A DNA stretch of 64,000 nucleotides, taken from Streptomyces massasporeus (GTDB lineage Bacteria; Actinomycetota; Actinomycetes; Streptomycetales; Streptomycetaceae). The notes beneath the pieces were generated by a model. That model did no database searches. It saw only the letters and a list, made by a program, of their open reading frames with translations, and was not told where the DNA came from. Location: the NCBI RefSeq assembly GCF_014648995.1, contig NZ_BMSE01000005.1, positions 310,001-374,000 of the forward strand. Reading direction: 5' to 3'. The translations under genes were made by a program, and so were the position numbers. Positions 17,808 to 25,882 of the stretch are shown here, in pieces. Numbering within the stretch: the first letter of the stretch is position 1; the number at the start of each line of letters is the position of its first letter.

Positions 17808-19286
17808 ATGGGACGTGACGTGCCGGCCCTGGTGTTCACCCGGGAGGACCGCCGTCGATACCGGGAGAAGATGCACACCGACCTCGAGGTGCTCGCCCGG
17901 ATGCTCCACGAGTCGGGCTTCGAGAGCGAGCGCCCCCAGGTCGGCCTCGAGATCGAGCTCAATCTGGTGGACGACGCCGGGCTGCCCGTGATGCGGAACA
18001 CCGACGTGCTCCAGGCGATCGCCGACCCCGCCTGGTCCAGCGAGCTCGGCCGCTTCAACCTGGAGATCAACATCCCGCCCCGGCAGCTCACGGCAGGCGG
18101 CCCCGGCTCCTGGGAGCAGGAGATCCGCGACGCCCTCAACCACGCCGAGGACCGCGCAGCCGCGGTGGGCGCGCACCTGATCATGGTCGGCATCCTGCCG
18201 ACCCTGGGCGAGTCGGACGTCAGCGGGTCCGCCCTCTCCGGCGATCCGCGCTACCGGCTGCTCAACGAGCAGATCTTCGCGGCCCGGGGCGAGGACCTGC
18301 GGATCAGGGTCGACGGCGTGGAACGCCTGTCGACGTACGCCGACACGATCACTCCCGAGGCCGCCTGCACCAGCACCCAGTTCCATCTCCAGGTCGCCCC
18401 GAAGGAGTTCCCGCACTACTGGAACGCGGCCCAGGCCATCGCGGGCGTGCAGATCGCCCTCGCGGCGAACTCGCCCTTCCTGTTCGGCAAGGAGTTGTGG
18501 CGCGAGACCCGCATCCCCCTGTTCGAGCAGGCCACCGACACCCGCCCCGAGGAGATCAAGGCCCAGGGCGTACGGCCCCGGGTGTGGTTCGGGGAGCGCT
18601 GGATCACCAGCGTCTTCGACCTCTTCGAGGAGAACGTGCGCTACTTCCCGGCCCTGCTGCCGCTGTGCGAGGACGAGGACCCGCAGAAGGAGCTGGACAG
18701 CGGCGGCGTTCCCCAGCTGGGCGAGCTGACCCTGCACAACGGCACGATCTACCGCTGGAACCGCCCCATCTACGCGGTCACCGACAGCGGCCCGCATCTG
18801 CGCATCGAGAACCGCGTGCTGCCCGCCGGTCCCACCGTGGCCGACATCATCGCCAACGGCGCCTTCTACTACGGACTGACCCGCGCCCTGGTCGACGAGG
18901 ACCGGCCGGTGTGGACGCGGATGTCCTTCTCGGTCGCCGAGGAGAACCTCCACACCGCGGCCCGCGACGGCATCGACGCCCGCCTGTACTGGCCCGGCGT
19001 GGGCGAAGTGCCGGTCACGGAACTGGTGTTGCGGCGGCTGCTGCCCCTGGCCCACAAGGGCCTGGAGCTGACCGGCATGGACGCCGCCTGGCGCGAGCCC
19101 CTGCTGGGCATCATCGAGCAGCGCTGCGTCACCGGCCGCAACGGCGCCCTGTGGCAGGCGGAGACGGTGCACCACCTGGAGAAGGCCGGCATCTCCGACC
19201 GCCGCGAGGCACTGCGGCAGATGACCAGGACGTACATGGACTACATGCACATGAACGCACCTGCGCACACCTGGCCCGTGGACTGA
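17808..19286 (+). CDS. Glutamate-cysteine ligase-family (GCS2) carboxylate-amine ligase
   Basis: 492-residue ATP-dependent ligase of the GCS2 superfamily. Visible blocks: VGLEIELNLVDDAGLPV (substrate/Mg-binding acidic residues), FNLEINIPPRQL, CTSTQFHLQVAP (His of the ATP-binding region) and HLRIENRVLPAGPTVADI. ATG 17808 has AGGAGGG 7 nt upstream. Family members form gamma-glutamyl-cysteine or other carboxylate-amine amides. Since streptomycetes use mycothiol rather than glutathione, the true product is open. It converges with the next gene, leaving 2 bp. Confidence 0.87.
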   Translation: MGRDVPALVFTREDRRRYREKMHTDLEVLARMLHESGFESERPQVGLEIELNLVDDAGLPVMRNTDVLQAIADPAWSSELGRFNLEINIPPRQLTAGGPGSWEQEIRDALNHAEDRAAAVGAHLIMVGILPTLGESDVSGSALSGDPRYRLLNEQIFAARGEDLRIRVDGVERLSTYADTITPEAACTSTQFHLQVAPKEFPHYWNAAQAIAGVQIALAANSPFLFGKELWRETRIPLFEQATDTRPEEIKAQGVRPRVWFGERWITSVFDLFEENVRYFPALLPLCEDEDPQKELDSGGVPQLGELTLHNGTIYRWNRPIYAVTDSGPHLRIENRVLPAGPTVADIIANGAFYYGLTRALVDEDRPVWTRMSFSVAEENLHTAARDGIDARLYWPGVGEVPVTELVLRRLLPLAHKGLELTGMDAAWREPLLGIIEQRCVTGRNGALWQAETVHHLEKAGISDRREALRQMTRTYMDYMHMNAPAHTWPVD

Positions 19287-19288
19287 CC

Positions 19289-20398
19289 TCAGTCGGGGCG
19301 GCCGTGCCACTGCGCGGCAGCCGTCAGGGGCACGGGTGCGGGCACCTCGGCCGACGTCGTCAGTTCGATCCGCCGCCCCTCGGCGGCCGAACGCAGCAGA
19401 GCGGTCATCGCCTCCAGCACGTGCAGGGCCAGTTCACCGCTCGCGCGCGGCGCCCGCCGCTCGTCGGCGGTGAGGAAGTCGAGCAGGCCGACGCCGCGCG
19501 CGCCGTCCGCGTAACCCGCCGACGTCGCAAGGGCGCGCCAGCGGGTGTCGCCGAGCGTGTGGAGGCGTACCTCCCCGTCGAAGCGGTTGGGGTCGGGGAC
19601 CGACAGGGTGCCGCTCTCGCCGTGCACCTCGATGGGCGCGGCCGTGGTGGCCACGCCGTCGAAGCTCGTCGTGAGCGTCGTCAGCGTCCCGCTCACGTGC
19701 TCCAGCACTCCGGTGACATGGCTGTCCACCTCGACCGGTATGCGCTCGCCGGCGCGCGGGCCCGATCCGATCACGCGCTCGGCGCGCAGCCGCCCGGCCG
19801 CCCCGGTCACGGCACGCACCGGCCCCAGCAGGTGCACCAGGGACGAGAGGTAGTACGGCCCCATGTCCAGCAGCGGACCACCGCCTGCCGTGTAGTAGAA
19901 GTCGGGGTGAGGGTGCCAGCGTTCGTGGCCCGGGGTGACCATCACGGCCGAGGCGAACTGGGGGCGTCCGATGCTCCCGGCCTCCACCGCCGCCCGCGCG
20001 GTCTGAACTCCCGTGCCCAGCACGGTGTCCGGGGCGCAGCCGACACCGGTGCCCGCCTTCGCGGCGGCCTCCAGCACGGCCCGGGCGTCCTCCAGGCCCA
20101 CGGCCAGGGGCTTCTCCCCGTAGACGTTCTTGCCGTGCCGGATCGACCCGAGGGCTATCTCCGCGTGGGCGGCCGGCGTGGTCAGGTTCAGGACCGTGTC
20201 CACCTCCGGGCTGCTCAGCAGCTCCTCGACCGTCAGGGCCCGGGCGCCGGGCAGTTCGGCGGCGGCCGCGGCCGACCGGGAGGCGTCGAGGTCGGCGACC
20301 GCGGTGACGCGTACGCCGGGACGGCCGACGAGCGTGTCCAGGTACGCGCGGGAGATGACGCCGAGCCCTACGACTCCGACGCGGTGCGCGTCGCCCAC
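19289..20398 (-). CDS. Gfo/Idh/MocA family NAD(P)-dependent oxidoreductase
   Basis: 369-residue two-domain dehydrogenase, usually acting on sugars or inositol. Rossmann motif VGVVGLGVISRAYLDTL, the acidic end of strand 2 in AVADLDASR, and the signature EKP in VYGEKPLAVGL carrying the conserved Lys. The substrate domain has the HWHP-like stretch ERWHPHPDFYYTAGGGPLLD. GTG 20398 overlaps the end of the upstream ThuA gene by 31 bp, so the two are one transcript and probably one sugar-processing unit, as ThuA and Gfo/Idh proteins often pair. Confidence 0.9.
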   Translation of the reverse strand: MGDAHRVGVVGLGVISRAYLDTLVGRPGVRVTAVADLDASRSAAAAAELPGARALTVEELLSSPEVDTVLNLTTPAAHAEIALGSIRHGKNVYGEKPLAVGLEDARAVLEAAAKAGTGVGCAPDTVLGTGVQTARAAVEAGSIGRPQFASAVMVTPGHERWHPHPDFYYTAGGGPLLDMGPYYLSSLVHLLGPVRAVTGAAGRLRAERVIGSGPRAGERIPVEVDSHVTGVLEHVSGTLTTLTTSFDGVATTAAPIEVHGESGTLSVPDPNRFDGEVRLHTLGDTRWRALATSAGYADGARGVGLLDFLTADERRAPRASGELALHVLEAMTALLRSAAEGRRIELTTSAEVPAPVPLTAAAQWHGRPD

Positions 20399-21078
20399 AG
20401 CATGCCCCTCTCGATGATGGTGCGGACCTGGGGGTTCTCCAGCACGTCGACGCTGTGCCCCGGCGTCGTCACCACGATCCGCCCGGCACCCCACCGGCGG
20501 GTCCAGACCGCCGGTGAGGTGACCGGCCGGTGCCAGGGCTGCCACGGCCGGACGGGATGCGTGGTGGTGGCCAGGACGTCGATCAGATCGTCGTGGAGCA
20601 CCCAGTACTGCTCGGTGTCCAGCGCGAAGTCCTCGATGCCGGACGTGATCGGGTGCTCCCGGCCGGCCTCGGTGAGAACGATGGTGTGGGGCAGGAAGTT
20701 GTCGTCCGCCGCACCCCGGCGCTCGCACGGTTCCTTGCCGGGGTGTGTGGCGAACTGGCCGCCCACCAGGTGGAGATAGTCCGAGGAGGCGCGAAACGAG
20801 TCGGCGATGCCGCCGTGCCAGCCGGTGAAGCCGGTACCGGCCACGACCGCGGAGCTCAGCCCCGTCAGCTGGTCGCGCGTGATCTCCGACATCGTCACGC
20901 ACTGCACGACCAGGTCCGTGCCGGCCATCTCGGCGGCATCCGCGTAGATCTCGGTCGACTCCTCGATCCGGACCGTGAATCGGTTGTCCCGGAGGAAGGG
21001 CAGGAACAGTTCCGTGGCCTCGACCGGCTGATGTCCTTCCCAGCCGCCTCGGACCACCAGGGCTCTCTTCTGCGTCAT
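20368..21078 (-). CDS. ThuA-domain protein (trehalose-utilisation family)
   Basis: 236-residue class-I-glutamine-amidotransferase-fold protein of the ThuA family. Key stretches are LVVRGGWEGHQPVEATELFL, VVAGTGFTGWHGGIADSFR and HPITSGIEDFALDTEQYWVL, the last with the GRIVVTTPGHSVDVLENP block near the C-terminus (His in PGHS). ThuA is needed for trehalose/sucrose conversion to 3-keto forms in rhizobia; the activity here is not known. It is co-transcribed with the overlapping Gfo/Idh/MocA dehydrogenase downstream. Confidence 0.87.
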   Translation of the reverse strand: MTQKRALVVRGGWEGHQPVEATELFLPFLRDNRFTVRIEESTEIYADAAEMAGTDLVVQCVTMSEITRDQLTGLSSAVVAGTGFTGWHGGIADSFRASSDYLHLVGGQFATHPGKEPCERRGAADDNFLPHTIVLTEAGREHPITSGIEDFALDTEQYWVLHDDLIDVLATTTHPVRPWQPWHRPVTSPAVWTRRWGAGRIVVTTPGHSVDVLENPQVRTIIERGMLWATRTASES

Positions 21079-21129
21079 CGTGATCTCACTATGCGCCGGG
21101 CGCCCGCGATCGGAAAAGAGGGCCGGACC

Positions 21130-21981
21130 TCACGAAAGTTTCGCGTGGGAGGCCCGCGCCGAGACCATCCAGCAGGCCGCTGTGTAGCGGACTTCCGTGC
21201 CCTGCACGAACGGGTCGAAGGCGGGCCGGACCACTTCGATGATCTCCGCCCGGGTCCGTTCGTCGGCGTCGGGCAGGACCGTGCCGAGGGGACCGAGCCG
21301 GGTGAAGTAGGTGACGAGTTCCTTCTCTGGCAGGGTGCAGACCACGTCGACCGGCTCGATGCCGATTCCGGCCCAGCCGCTCTCCGCCAGGATGTGGTGG
21401 ACCCGCTTCGGGTCCGCGAAGGCGAACTGGCCCGGCTGGTCCGGCCGGCGGGCGGGAAGCTCCGGCAGGAAGGGGGCCGCGGCGCGTTCCGCCGTCGTCA
21501 TGAACGGGTTCTCCTCGGGCCCCCGCCACACGACGCACCGCAGCGCGGCCCCGTCCTTCACCGTGCTCCGCAGATTGGTGAAGGCCCGCACGGGGTCGCT
21601 GAAGAACATGACGCCGAAGCGCGAGATGACGGCGTCGAAGGCGGCGGGTTCGAAGGCGTACTCCTGCGCGTCGGCCTGGACGAAGGACGCCGGTACACCC
21701 TCCTGCTCGGCCCGCGCCCGCGCCTCCTCGATCATCGGGCCGGAGATGTCGACACCCACGCAGTGCCCGGTCCTGCGCGCGACGGCCCGGGTGATGCTGC
21801 CGGTGCCGCAGCCGACGTCCAGCACACCGGCCGCGTGTTCGGCTGACACGGCGTCGACGAGCAGCTTCTCGATCGGCCCGAACATCTCGTTCAGCACCCC
21901 TTGGAGATCCACCCAGGCGTGGCCGGCGGGCCCGTTCCAGCGGGCGGCCTGCTCGTCGTAGGACCTGCGTGAGGCATCCAT
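21130..21981 (-). CDS. Class I SAM-dependent methyltransferase
   Basis: 283-residue methyltransferase. SAM-binding motif I is VLDVGCGTGSITRAVA, motif II end CVGVDISGPMIEEAR, and post-I VQADAQEYAF; it resembles UbiE-like enzymes. The start at ATG 21981 has AGGGAGA about 9 nt upstream. It is divergent from a MerR regulator; a perfect palindrome sits in the 77-bp spacer, so MerR control is likely. The methyl acceptor is unknown. Confidence 0.9.
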   Translation of the reverse strand: MDASRRSYDEQAARWNGPAGHAWVDLQGVLNEMFGPIEKLLVDAVSAEHAAGVLDVGCGTGSITRAVARRTGHCVGVDISGPMIEEARARAEQEGVPASFVQADAQEYAFEPAAFDAVISRFGVMFFSDPVRAFTNLRSTVKDGAALRCVVWRGPEENPFMTTAERAAAPFLPELPARRPDQPGQFAFADPKRVHHILAESGWAGIGIEPVDVVCTLPEKELVTYFTRLGPLGTVLPDADERTRAEIIEVVRPAFDPFVQGTEVRYTAACWMVSARASHAKLS

Positions 21982-22034
21982 CGTCGTATCTCCCTCTGCT
22001 TGTCTTCGTCGGGACGGGATGACAGCGTTCTACT

Positions 22035-22048
22035 TCAAGTCGACTTGA
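22035..22048. promoter_or_regulatory. MerR-type operator palindrome
   Basis: The perfect 14-bp palindrome tcaagtcgacttga sits 10 bp before the MerR start and 53 bp from the divergent methyltransferase start. It resembles the cctcaag..cttgagg type of site used by MerR/SoxR-like proteins, which bind between promoter elements. Assignment to the adjacent regulator is inference from position. Confidence 0.65.
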
Positions 22049-22058
22049 GGTCAAGACA

Positions 22059-22490
22059 ATGACAGATCTGGACATAGCAGAAGTGGCGCACCGCGCCGGA
22101 GTGCCCGCCTCGACGCTGCGCTTCTACGAGGAGAAGGGGCTGATCTCCTCGACCGGCCGGCGCGGCCTGCGCCGCCAGTACGACCCCGGGGTGCTGGATC
22201 GGCTGGCGCTGATCGCGCTGGGGCGGACGGCCGGGTTCTCGCTCGACGAGATCGCGCAGATGTTCGCGCCGGACGGGCGGCCGCGCATCGACCGGGACAT
22301 GCTGTCCGCCAAGGCGGACGAACTGGACCGCACGATCCGCGAACTGGGCGTCCTGCGGGACTCCCTGCGGCACGCCGCCGCGTGCCCCGCGCCGAGCCAC
22401 CTGGAGTGCTCCACCTTCCGCCGCCTGATCGACGCGGCGGCCTCCGGCGGTGTCGCGGCGCCGGGAAGGCGGCCCCCCGAACGCCGTTGA
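22059..22490 (+). CDS. MerR family transcriptional regulator
   Basis: 143-residue regulator. The N-terminal winged helix is LDIAEVAHRAGVPASTLRFY, then EEKGLISSTGRRGLRRQY. A coiled-coil dimerisation helix (DMLSAKADELDRTIRELGVL) follows. The C-terminal effector region has Cys residues in HAAACPAPSHLECSTF, spaced in a way that could bind a metal or sense redox. The upstream palindrome and the divergent methyltransferase suggest a small self-contained stress or metabolite response unit. Confidence 0.9.
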   Translation: MTDLDIAEVAHRAGVPASTLRFYEEKGLISSTGRRGLRRQYDPGVLDRLALIALGRTAGFSLDEIAQMFAPDGRPRIDRDMLSAKADELDRTIRELGVLRDSLRHAAACPAPSHLECSTFRRLIDAAASGGVAAPGRRPPERR

Positions 22491-22586
22491 CGGGCCACCG
22501 GCGCTCTTGGTCCAAAACTGGGCCGCGCTTTGCCCGATTCCCGCCAGCGCGTGCCTAGCCTCGGCTGCGAACTCCGGGAGGCCGCA

Positions 22587-23855
22587 GTGCTGAATACCGT
22601 GAAAGGGCAGGCGGCGGGTCTGACCAAGGACCAGCGCAACGCCTTCGTGGCCGCCTATCTCGGCTGGGCGATGGACGCGTTCGACTACTTCCTGGTCGTG
22701 CTCGTCTACAGCGAGATAGCCGACGACTTCCATGTCTCCCTCACCGACATGGCCTTCCTCACCACCGCGACCCTGGTGATGCGGCCGATCGGCGCCCTGA
22801 TCTTCGGCATGTGGGCGGACCGCCGGGGCCGCCGCGTCCCCCTCATGGTCGACGTGGTCTTCTACTCGATCGTCGGCTTCGCCTGCGCCTTCGCGCCCAA
22901 CTACACGGTTCTGCTGGTGCTGCGCCTGCTCTACGGCATCGGCATGGGCGGCGAATGGGGCCTGGGCGCCGCCCTGGCCATGGAGAAGATCCCCGCCGAA
23001 CGGCGCGGATTCTGGTCCGGCCTGCTGCAGAGCGGCTACTCGCTGGGCTACCTGCTGGCCGCCGTGGCGTTCTTCGTCATCGAGCCCGCCTTCGGCTGGC
23101 GCGGCCTGTTCGCCTTCAGCCTGCTGCCCGCCCTGGTCGCGCTGTGGGTGCGCAGCCGGGTGGAGGAGAGCGAGGTGTGGGAGAAGAGCGTCCGGCTCAA
23201 CCGCACACCGGCACACCAGGTGTTCAGGAATCCGGCGGTGCTGCGGCGCTTCGTCTACCTGGTCGCGCTGATGACCGCCTTCAACTGGATGTCGCACGGC
23301 ACCCAGGACATCTACCCGACCTTCGTGAAGAAGGGTCTCGACCTGTCGGCGAACACGTCGATCGCGATCGCCGTGGTCTACAACATCGGCGCCATGATCG
23401 GCGGGGTGCTGCTCGGGGCGTACTCCGAGCGGCTGGGCCGCCGTCGGACGATCATGGTCGCGGCGGCCGGGGGCCTGGTCGTGGTGCCGTTCTTCGTGCT
23501 GTCCACCACCGTCGGCCGGCTGATGTTGTCGTCCTTCCTGATGCAGGTGTGCGTGCAGGGCGCGTGGGGTGTCATCCCGGCGCATCTGACCGAGATGAGC
23601 CCGGACGCCGTCCGGGGCTTCTACCCGGGCGTCACCTACCAGTTGGGCAATCTGATCGCCGCGCTCAACCTGCCGATCCAGGAGGCCCTCGCCGAGCGCC
23701 ACGGGTACCCGTCGGCGATGGCGTGGACCATCGTGCCCACCCTGGCCGTGGTGATCCTGCTGAGCGCACTCGGCAAGGAGGCCAAGGGGATCCGCTTCGG
23801 GAGCGGTTCGGCGGCCGCGCCGAGCGGTGCGGCGACCGGCACGGTGCAGTCCTGA
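22587..23855 (+). CDS. MFS transporter, sialate/aromatic-acid:proton symporter-like
   Basis: 422-residue major facilitator importer. Signature regions: [20 protein letters not shown] (helix 1), [16 protein letters not shown] (A-motif), [20 protein letters not shown] (helix 4, as in NanT and metabolite:H+ symporters) and [18 protein letters not shown] 22587 has CGGGAGG about 8 nt upstream. It lies upstream of the secreted carbonic anhydrase gene on the same strand, 130 bp apart. Substrate, probably an organic acid, is inferred only from family likeness. Confidence 0.87.
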   Translation: MLNTVKGQAAGLTKDQRNAFVAAYLGWAMDAFDYFLVVLVYSEIADDFHVSLTDMAFLTTATLVMRPIGALIFGMWADRRGRRVPLMVDVVFYSIVGFACAFAPNYTVLLVLRLLYGIGMGGEWGLGAALAMEKIPAERRGFWSGLLQSGYSLGYLLAAVAFFVIEPAFGWRGLFAFSLLPALVALWVRSRVEESEVWEKSVRLNRTPAHQVFRNPAVLRRFVYLVALMTAFNWMSHGTQDIYPTFVKKGLDLSANTSIAIAVVYNIGAMIGGVLLGAYSERLGRRRTIMVAAAGGLVVVPFFVLSTTVGRLMLSSFLMQVCVQGAWGVIPAHLTEMSPDAVRGFYPGVTYQLGNLIAALNLPIQEALAERHGYPSAMAWTIVPTLAVVILLSALGKEAKGIRFGSGSAAAPSGAATGTVQS

Positions 23856-23985
23856 CCGCGTCCCACGTCTTGGATCAGTCCTTCTCCTGCGCTGCACGAG
23901 CGTTGTACGGGCCCTAACCGGCCTCCCGCGAGAGTGGCATCACCGCCTCCCACCAGGGAGGCGGCCACCGAAAGGGGACGGCCAC

Positions 23986-24747
23986 ATGGGTACCGCAAAG
24001 GCACCGCAGCGCAGGGCCATACTCACGGGTGGGCTGGCTGCCGGCGCAGCGCTGCTCACCGCCTGCTCGTCGAAGGACACCGCCGGCACGGGCAAGGCCG
24101 TGGCGGGCACGCCCTCGCCCTCTCCCGCGACGGCCTCGCGACCGGACTCCCCCTGGTCGGCCTTCGCACGGCTGATGGACGGCAACAAGCGCTGGGTGGA
24201 CGGCGAACTCCAGCACCCCGACCGCGATCCGAAGCGGCGCGAGTTCGTCGCCGAGGCGCAGGACCCGTACGGCGTGATCCTCTCCTGCATCGACTCCCGC
24301 GTGCCGCCGGAGCTCGTCTTCGACACGGGCCTCGGCGACCTGTTCGTGATGCGCACCGGCGGGCAGGTCGTCGGACCGGTCGTCGTCGGTTCCGTGGAGT
24401 ACGGCCCGATGACGTCCGGCACGCCACTCGTCGTGGTCCTCGGCCACCAGCGATGCGGCGCGGTCAAGGCGGCGTACGAAGCACTGAAGGACCGCAAGCC
24501 GCTGCCCGGCAATCTCCAGTCGATCGCCGAGGCCCTGCGGCCGGCCTACCGGGAGACCGTCGAGCGGCAGCACGCGGATCCCGTCGACGCGATGGTCCGG
24601 ATCCACACCAAGCAGACCGCCGCCGACCTGCGGTCCAACAAGGACCTCGCGCCGCTCGTGAAGAAGGGTGAACTGGCCGTCGTCAGCGCCTACTACTCGC
24701 TCGACACCGGCCGCGTGGAGGTCCTCAGCGGTGCACCCTCCGCCTGA
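23986..24747 (+). CDS. Exported beta-class carbonic anhydrase, predicted lipoprotein
   Basis: 253-residue zinc enzyme interconverting CO2 and bicarbonate. The catalytic zinc set of beta carbonic anhydrases is visible: Cys102-x-Asp104-x-Arg106 in SCIDSR, and His155-x-x-Cys158 in GHQRCGA. Unlike cytosolic members, it has an exported N-terminus: QRRAILTGG (twin-arginine-like), a hydrophobic stretch and a lipobox LLTAC with Cys27, followed by a Ser/Pro/Thr linker to about residue 55. ATG 23986 has AAAGGGGA upstream. It would act on the outer face of the membrane, perhaps feeding bicarbonate to the transporter before it (inference). Confidence 0.9.
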   Translation: MGTAKAPQRRAILTGGLAAGAALLTACSSKDTAGTGKAVAGTPSPSPATASRPDSPWSAFARLMDGNKRWVDGELQHPDRDPKRREFVAEAQDPYGVILSCIDSRVPPELVFDTGLGDLFVMRTGGQVVGPVVVGSVEYGPMTSGTPLVVVLGHQRCGAVKAAYEALKDRKPLPGNLQSIAEALRPAYRETVERQHADPVDAMVRIHTKQTAADLRSNKDLAPLVKKGELAVVSAYYSLDTGRVEVLSGAPSA

Positions 24748-24773
24748 CCGGCGGACGACGGGGACCGGGCGGG

Positions 24774-24805
24774 GAAAAACGTTCCACGCCCGGTCACGTT
24801 ATACT
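24774..24805 (+). promoter_or_regulatory. LacI-gene promoter with operator copy 1
   Basis: gaaaaacgttcc at 24774-24785 is, on the other strand, ggaacgtttttc: the same core found before the glycosidase and transporter genes of the locus. It overlaps the expected -35 position of a promoter whose -10 is TATACT (24800-24805). The arrangement suits autorepression by the LacI protein encoded 58 bp downstream. Confidence 0.6.
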
Positions 24806-24862
24806 CGTGCCGCCCATGAAGGCCATCGTCGTGCCTGGTCGCGCGGCCGCAACAGCGAGGGG

Positions 24863-25882
24863 GTGGACGCCGTTCCGGCACGCCCCGCCCGCATCCAGGA
24901 CGTCGCCGCCGCCGCCGGTGTCTCGGTGTCGACGGTGTCGAACGTGCTCAACCGGCCCGAGCGGGTCACCGCCCAGACCGCCGAGCGCGTCCGCGTCGCC
25001 GTCGCCGCGCTCGACTACGTCCCCCACCCCGGAGCCGCGGGGCTGCGCACCGGACACTCCTCCGCGATCGGGCTGGTCCTGCCCGACGTCACCAACTCCT
25101 TCTACGCGCGCATCGCGCGAGGCGCCGCCGACGCGGCCTACGACCACGGCTACTCCCTCGTCCTGTGCCACAGCGGGGACGACCCCGAACGGGAGCAGGG
25201 CTACTTCAGCATGCTCGTCGAGCAGCGGGCGGTCGGCGTCGTCGTCGTACCGCTCGGCGCCGACCCGGGCCGGCTGGCCCGGCTGCGCGAGCGGGGCATC
25301 CCGCTCGTCCTGGCCGACCGCGCGATGCCCGACCGGGAGGGCTGCTCGGCCTCCGTCGACGACATCGCGGGCGGCCGCATCGCTGTACAGCGCCTCCTCG
25401 ACAGCGGGGCCCGCGACATCCTCGTCGTCAACGGCGAGCGCGGCATACGCCAGTGCGCCGACCGCTACCAGGGCGCCCGGCAGGCCGTTCGCAGCCGCCG
25501 CGGGGCCCGGCTCGACCAGGTCGTGGCCGAGCGGATGACCGTCGCGTACGGCACGGAGATCGCCCGCGGGCTGAAGGACCTGCCCGACGGGGTGTTCTGC
25601 ACCAACGACTTCCTCGCCGCCGGCCTGTGCCGGGGCTTGACCGAGCGGGGGGTGCGCATCCCCGAGGACGTGCAGGTCGTCGGCTACGGCGACCTCGACG
25701 TCGCGACCTTCGGGGCGACGACCCTGACCACGGTCCGGCAGCCGGTCGAGGACCTCGGCCGGGCGGCCGTGGAGATGCTGCTCGACGAGATCGAGGCCCG
25801 CGCCGACCACCTCCACGAGACCCGCGTCTTCGCCCCGGGCCTCGTCCTGCGCGACTCGACCCGGCCGTCCGCAGACGGCTAA
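24863..25882 (+). CDS. LacI family transcriptional regulator of glycoside locus
   Basis: 339-residue repressor. The N-terminal helix-turn-helix RIQDVAAAAGVSVSTVSNVL, then NRPERV and the hinge ALDYVPHPGAAGLRTG, is canonical LacI. The periplasmic-binding-protein-like sensor follows (IGLVLPDVTNSFYARIARGA onward), with a sugar-type ligand pocket. GTG 24863 has GAGGGGG just upstream. It converges with the 1,316-residue glycosidase gene, overlapping by 4 bp, and its operator motif recurs at all three promoters of the locus, so it is the specific regulator. Confidence 0.92.
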   Translation: MDAVPARPARIQDVAAAAGVSVSTVSNVLNRPERVTAQTAERVRVAVAALDYVPHPGAAGLRTGHSSAIGLVLPDVTNSFYARIARGAADAAYDHGYSLVLCHSGDDPEREQGYFSMLVEQRAVGVVVVPLGADPGRLARLRERGIPLVLADRAMPDREGCSASVDDIAGGRIAVQRLLDSGARDILVVNGERGIRQCADRYQGARQAVRSRRGARLDQVVAERMTVAYGTEIARGLKDLPDGVFCTNDFLAAGLCRGLTERGVRIPEDVQVVGYGDLDVATFGATTLTTVRQPVEDLGRAAVEMLLDEIEARADHLHETRVFAPGLVLRDSTRPSADG

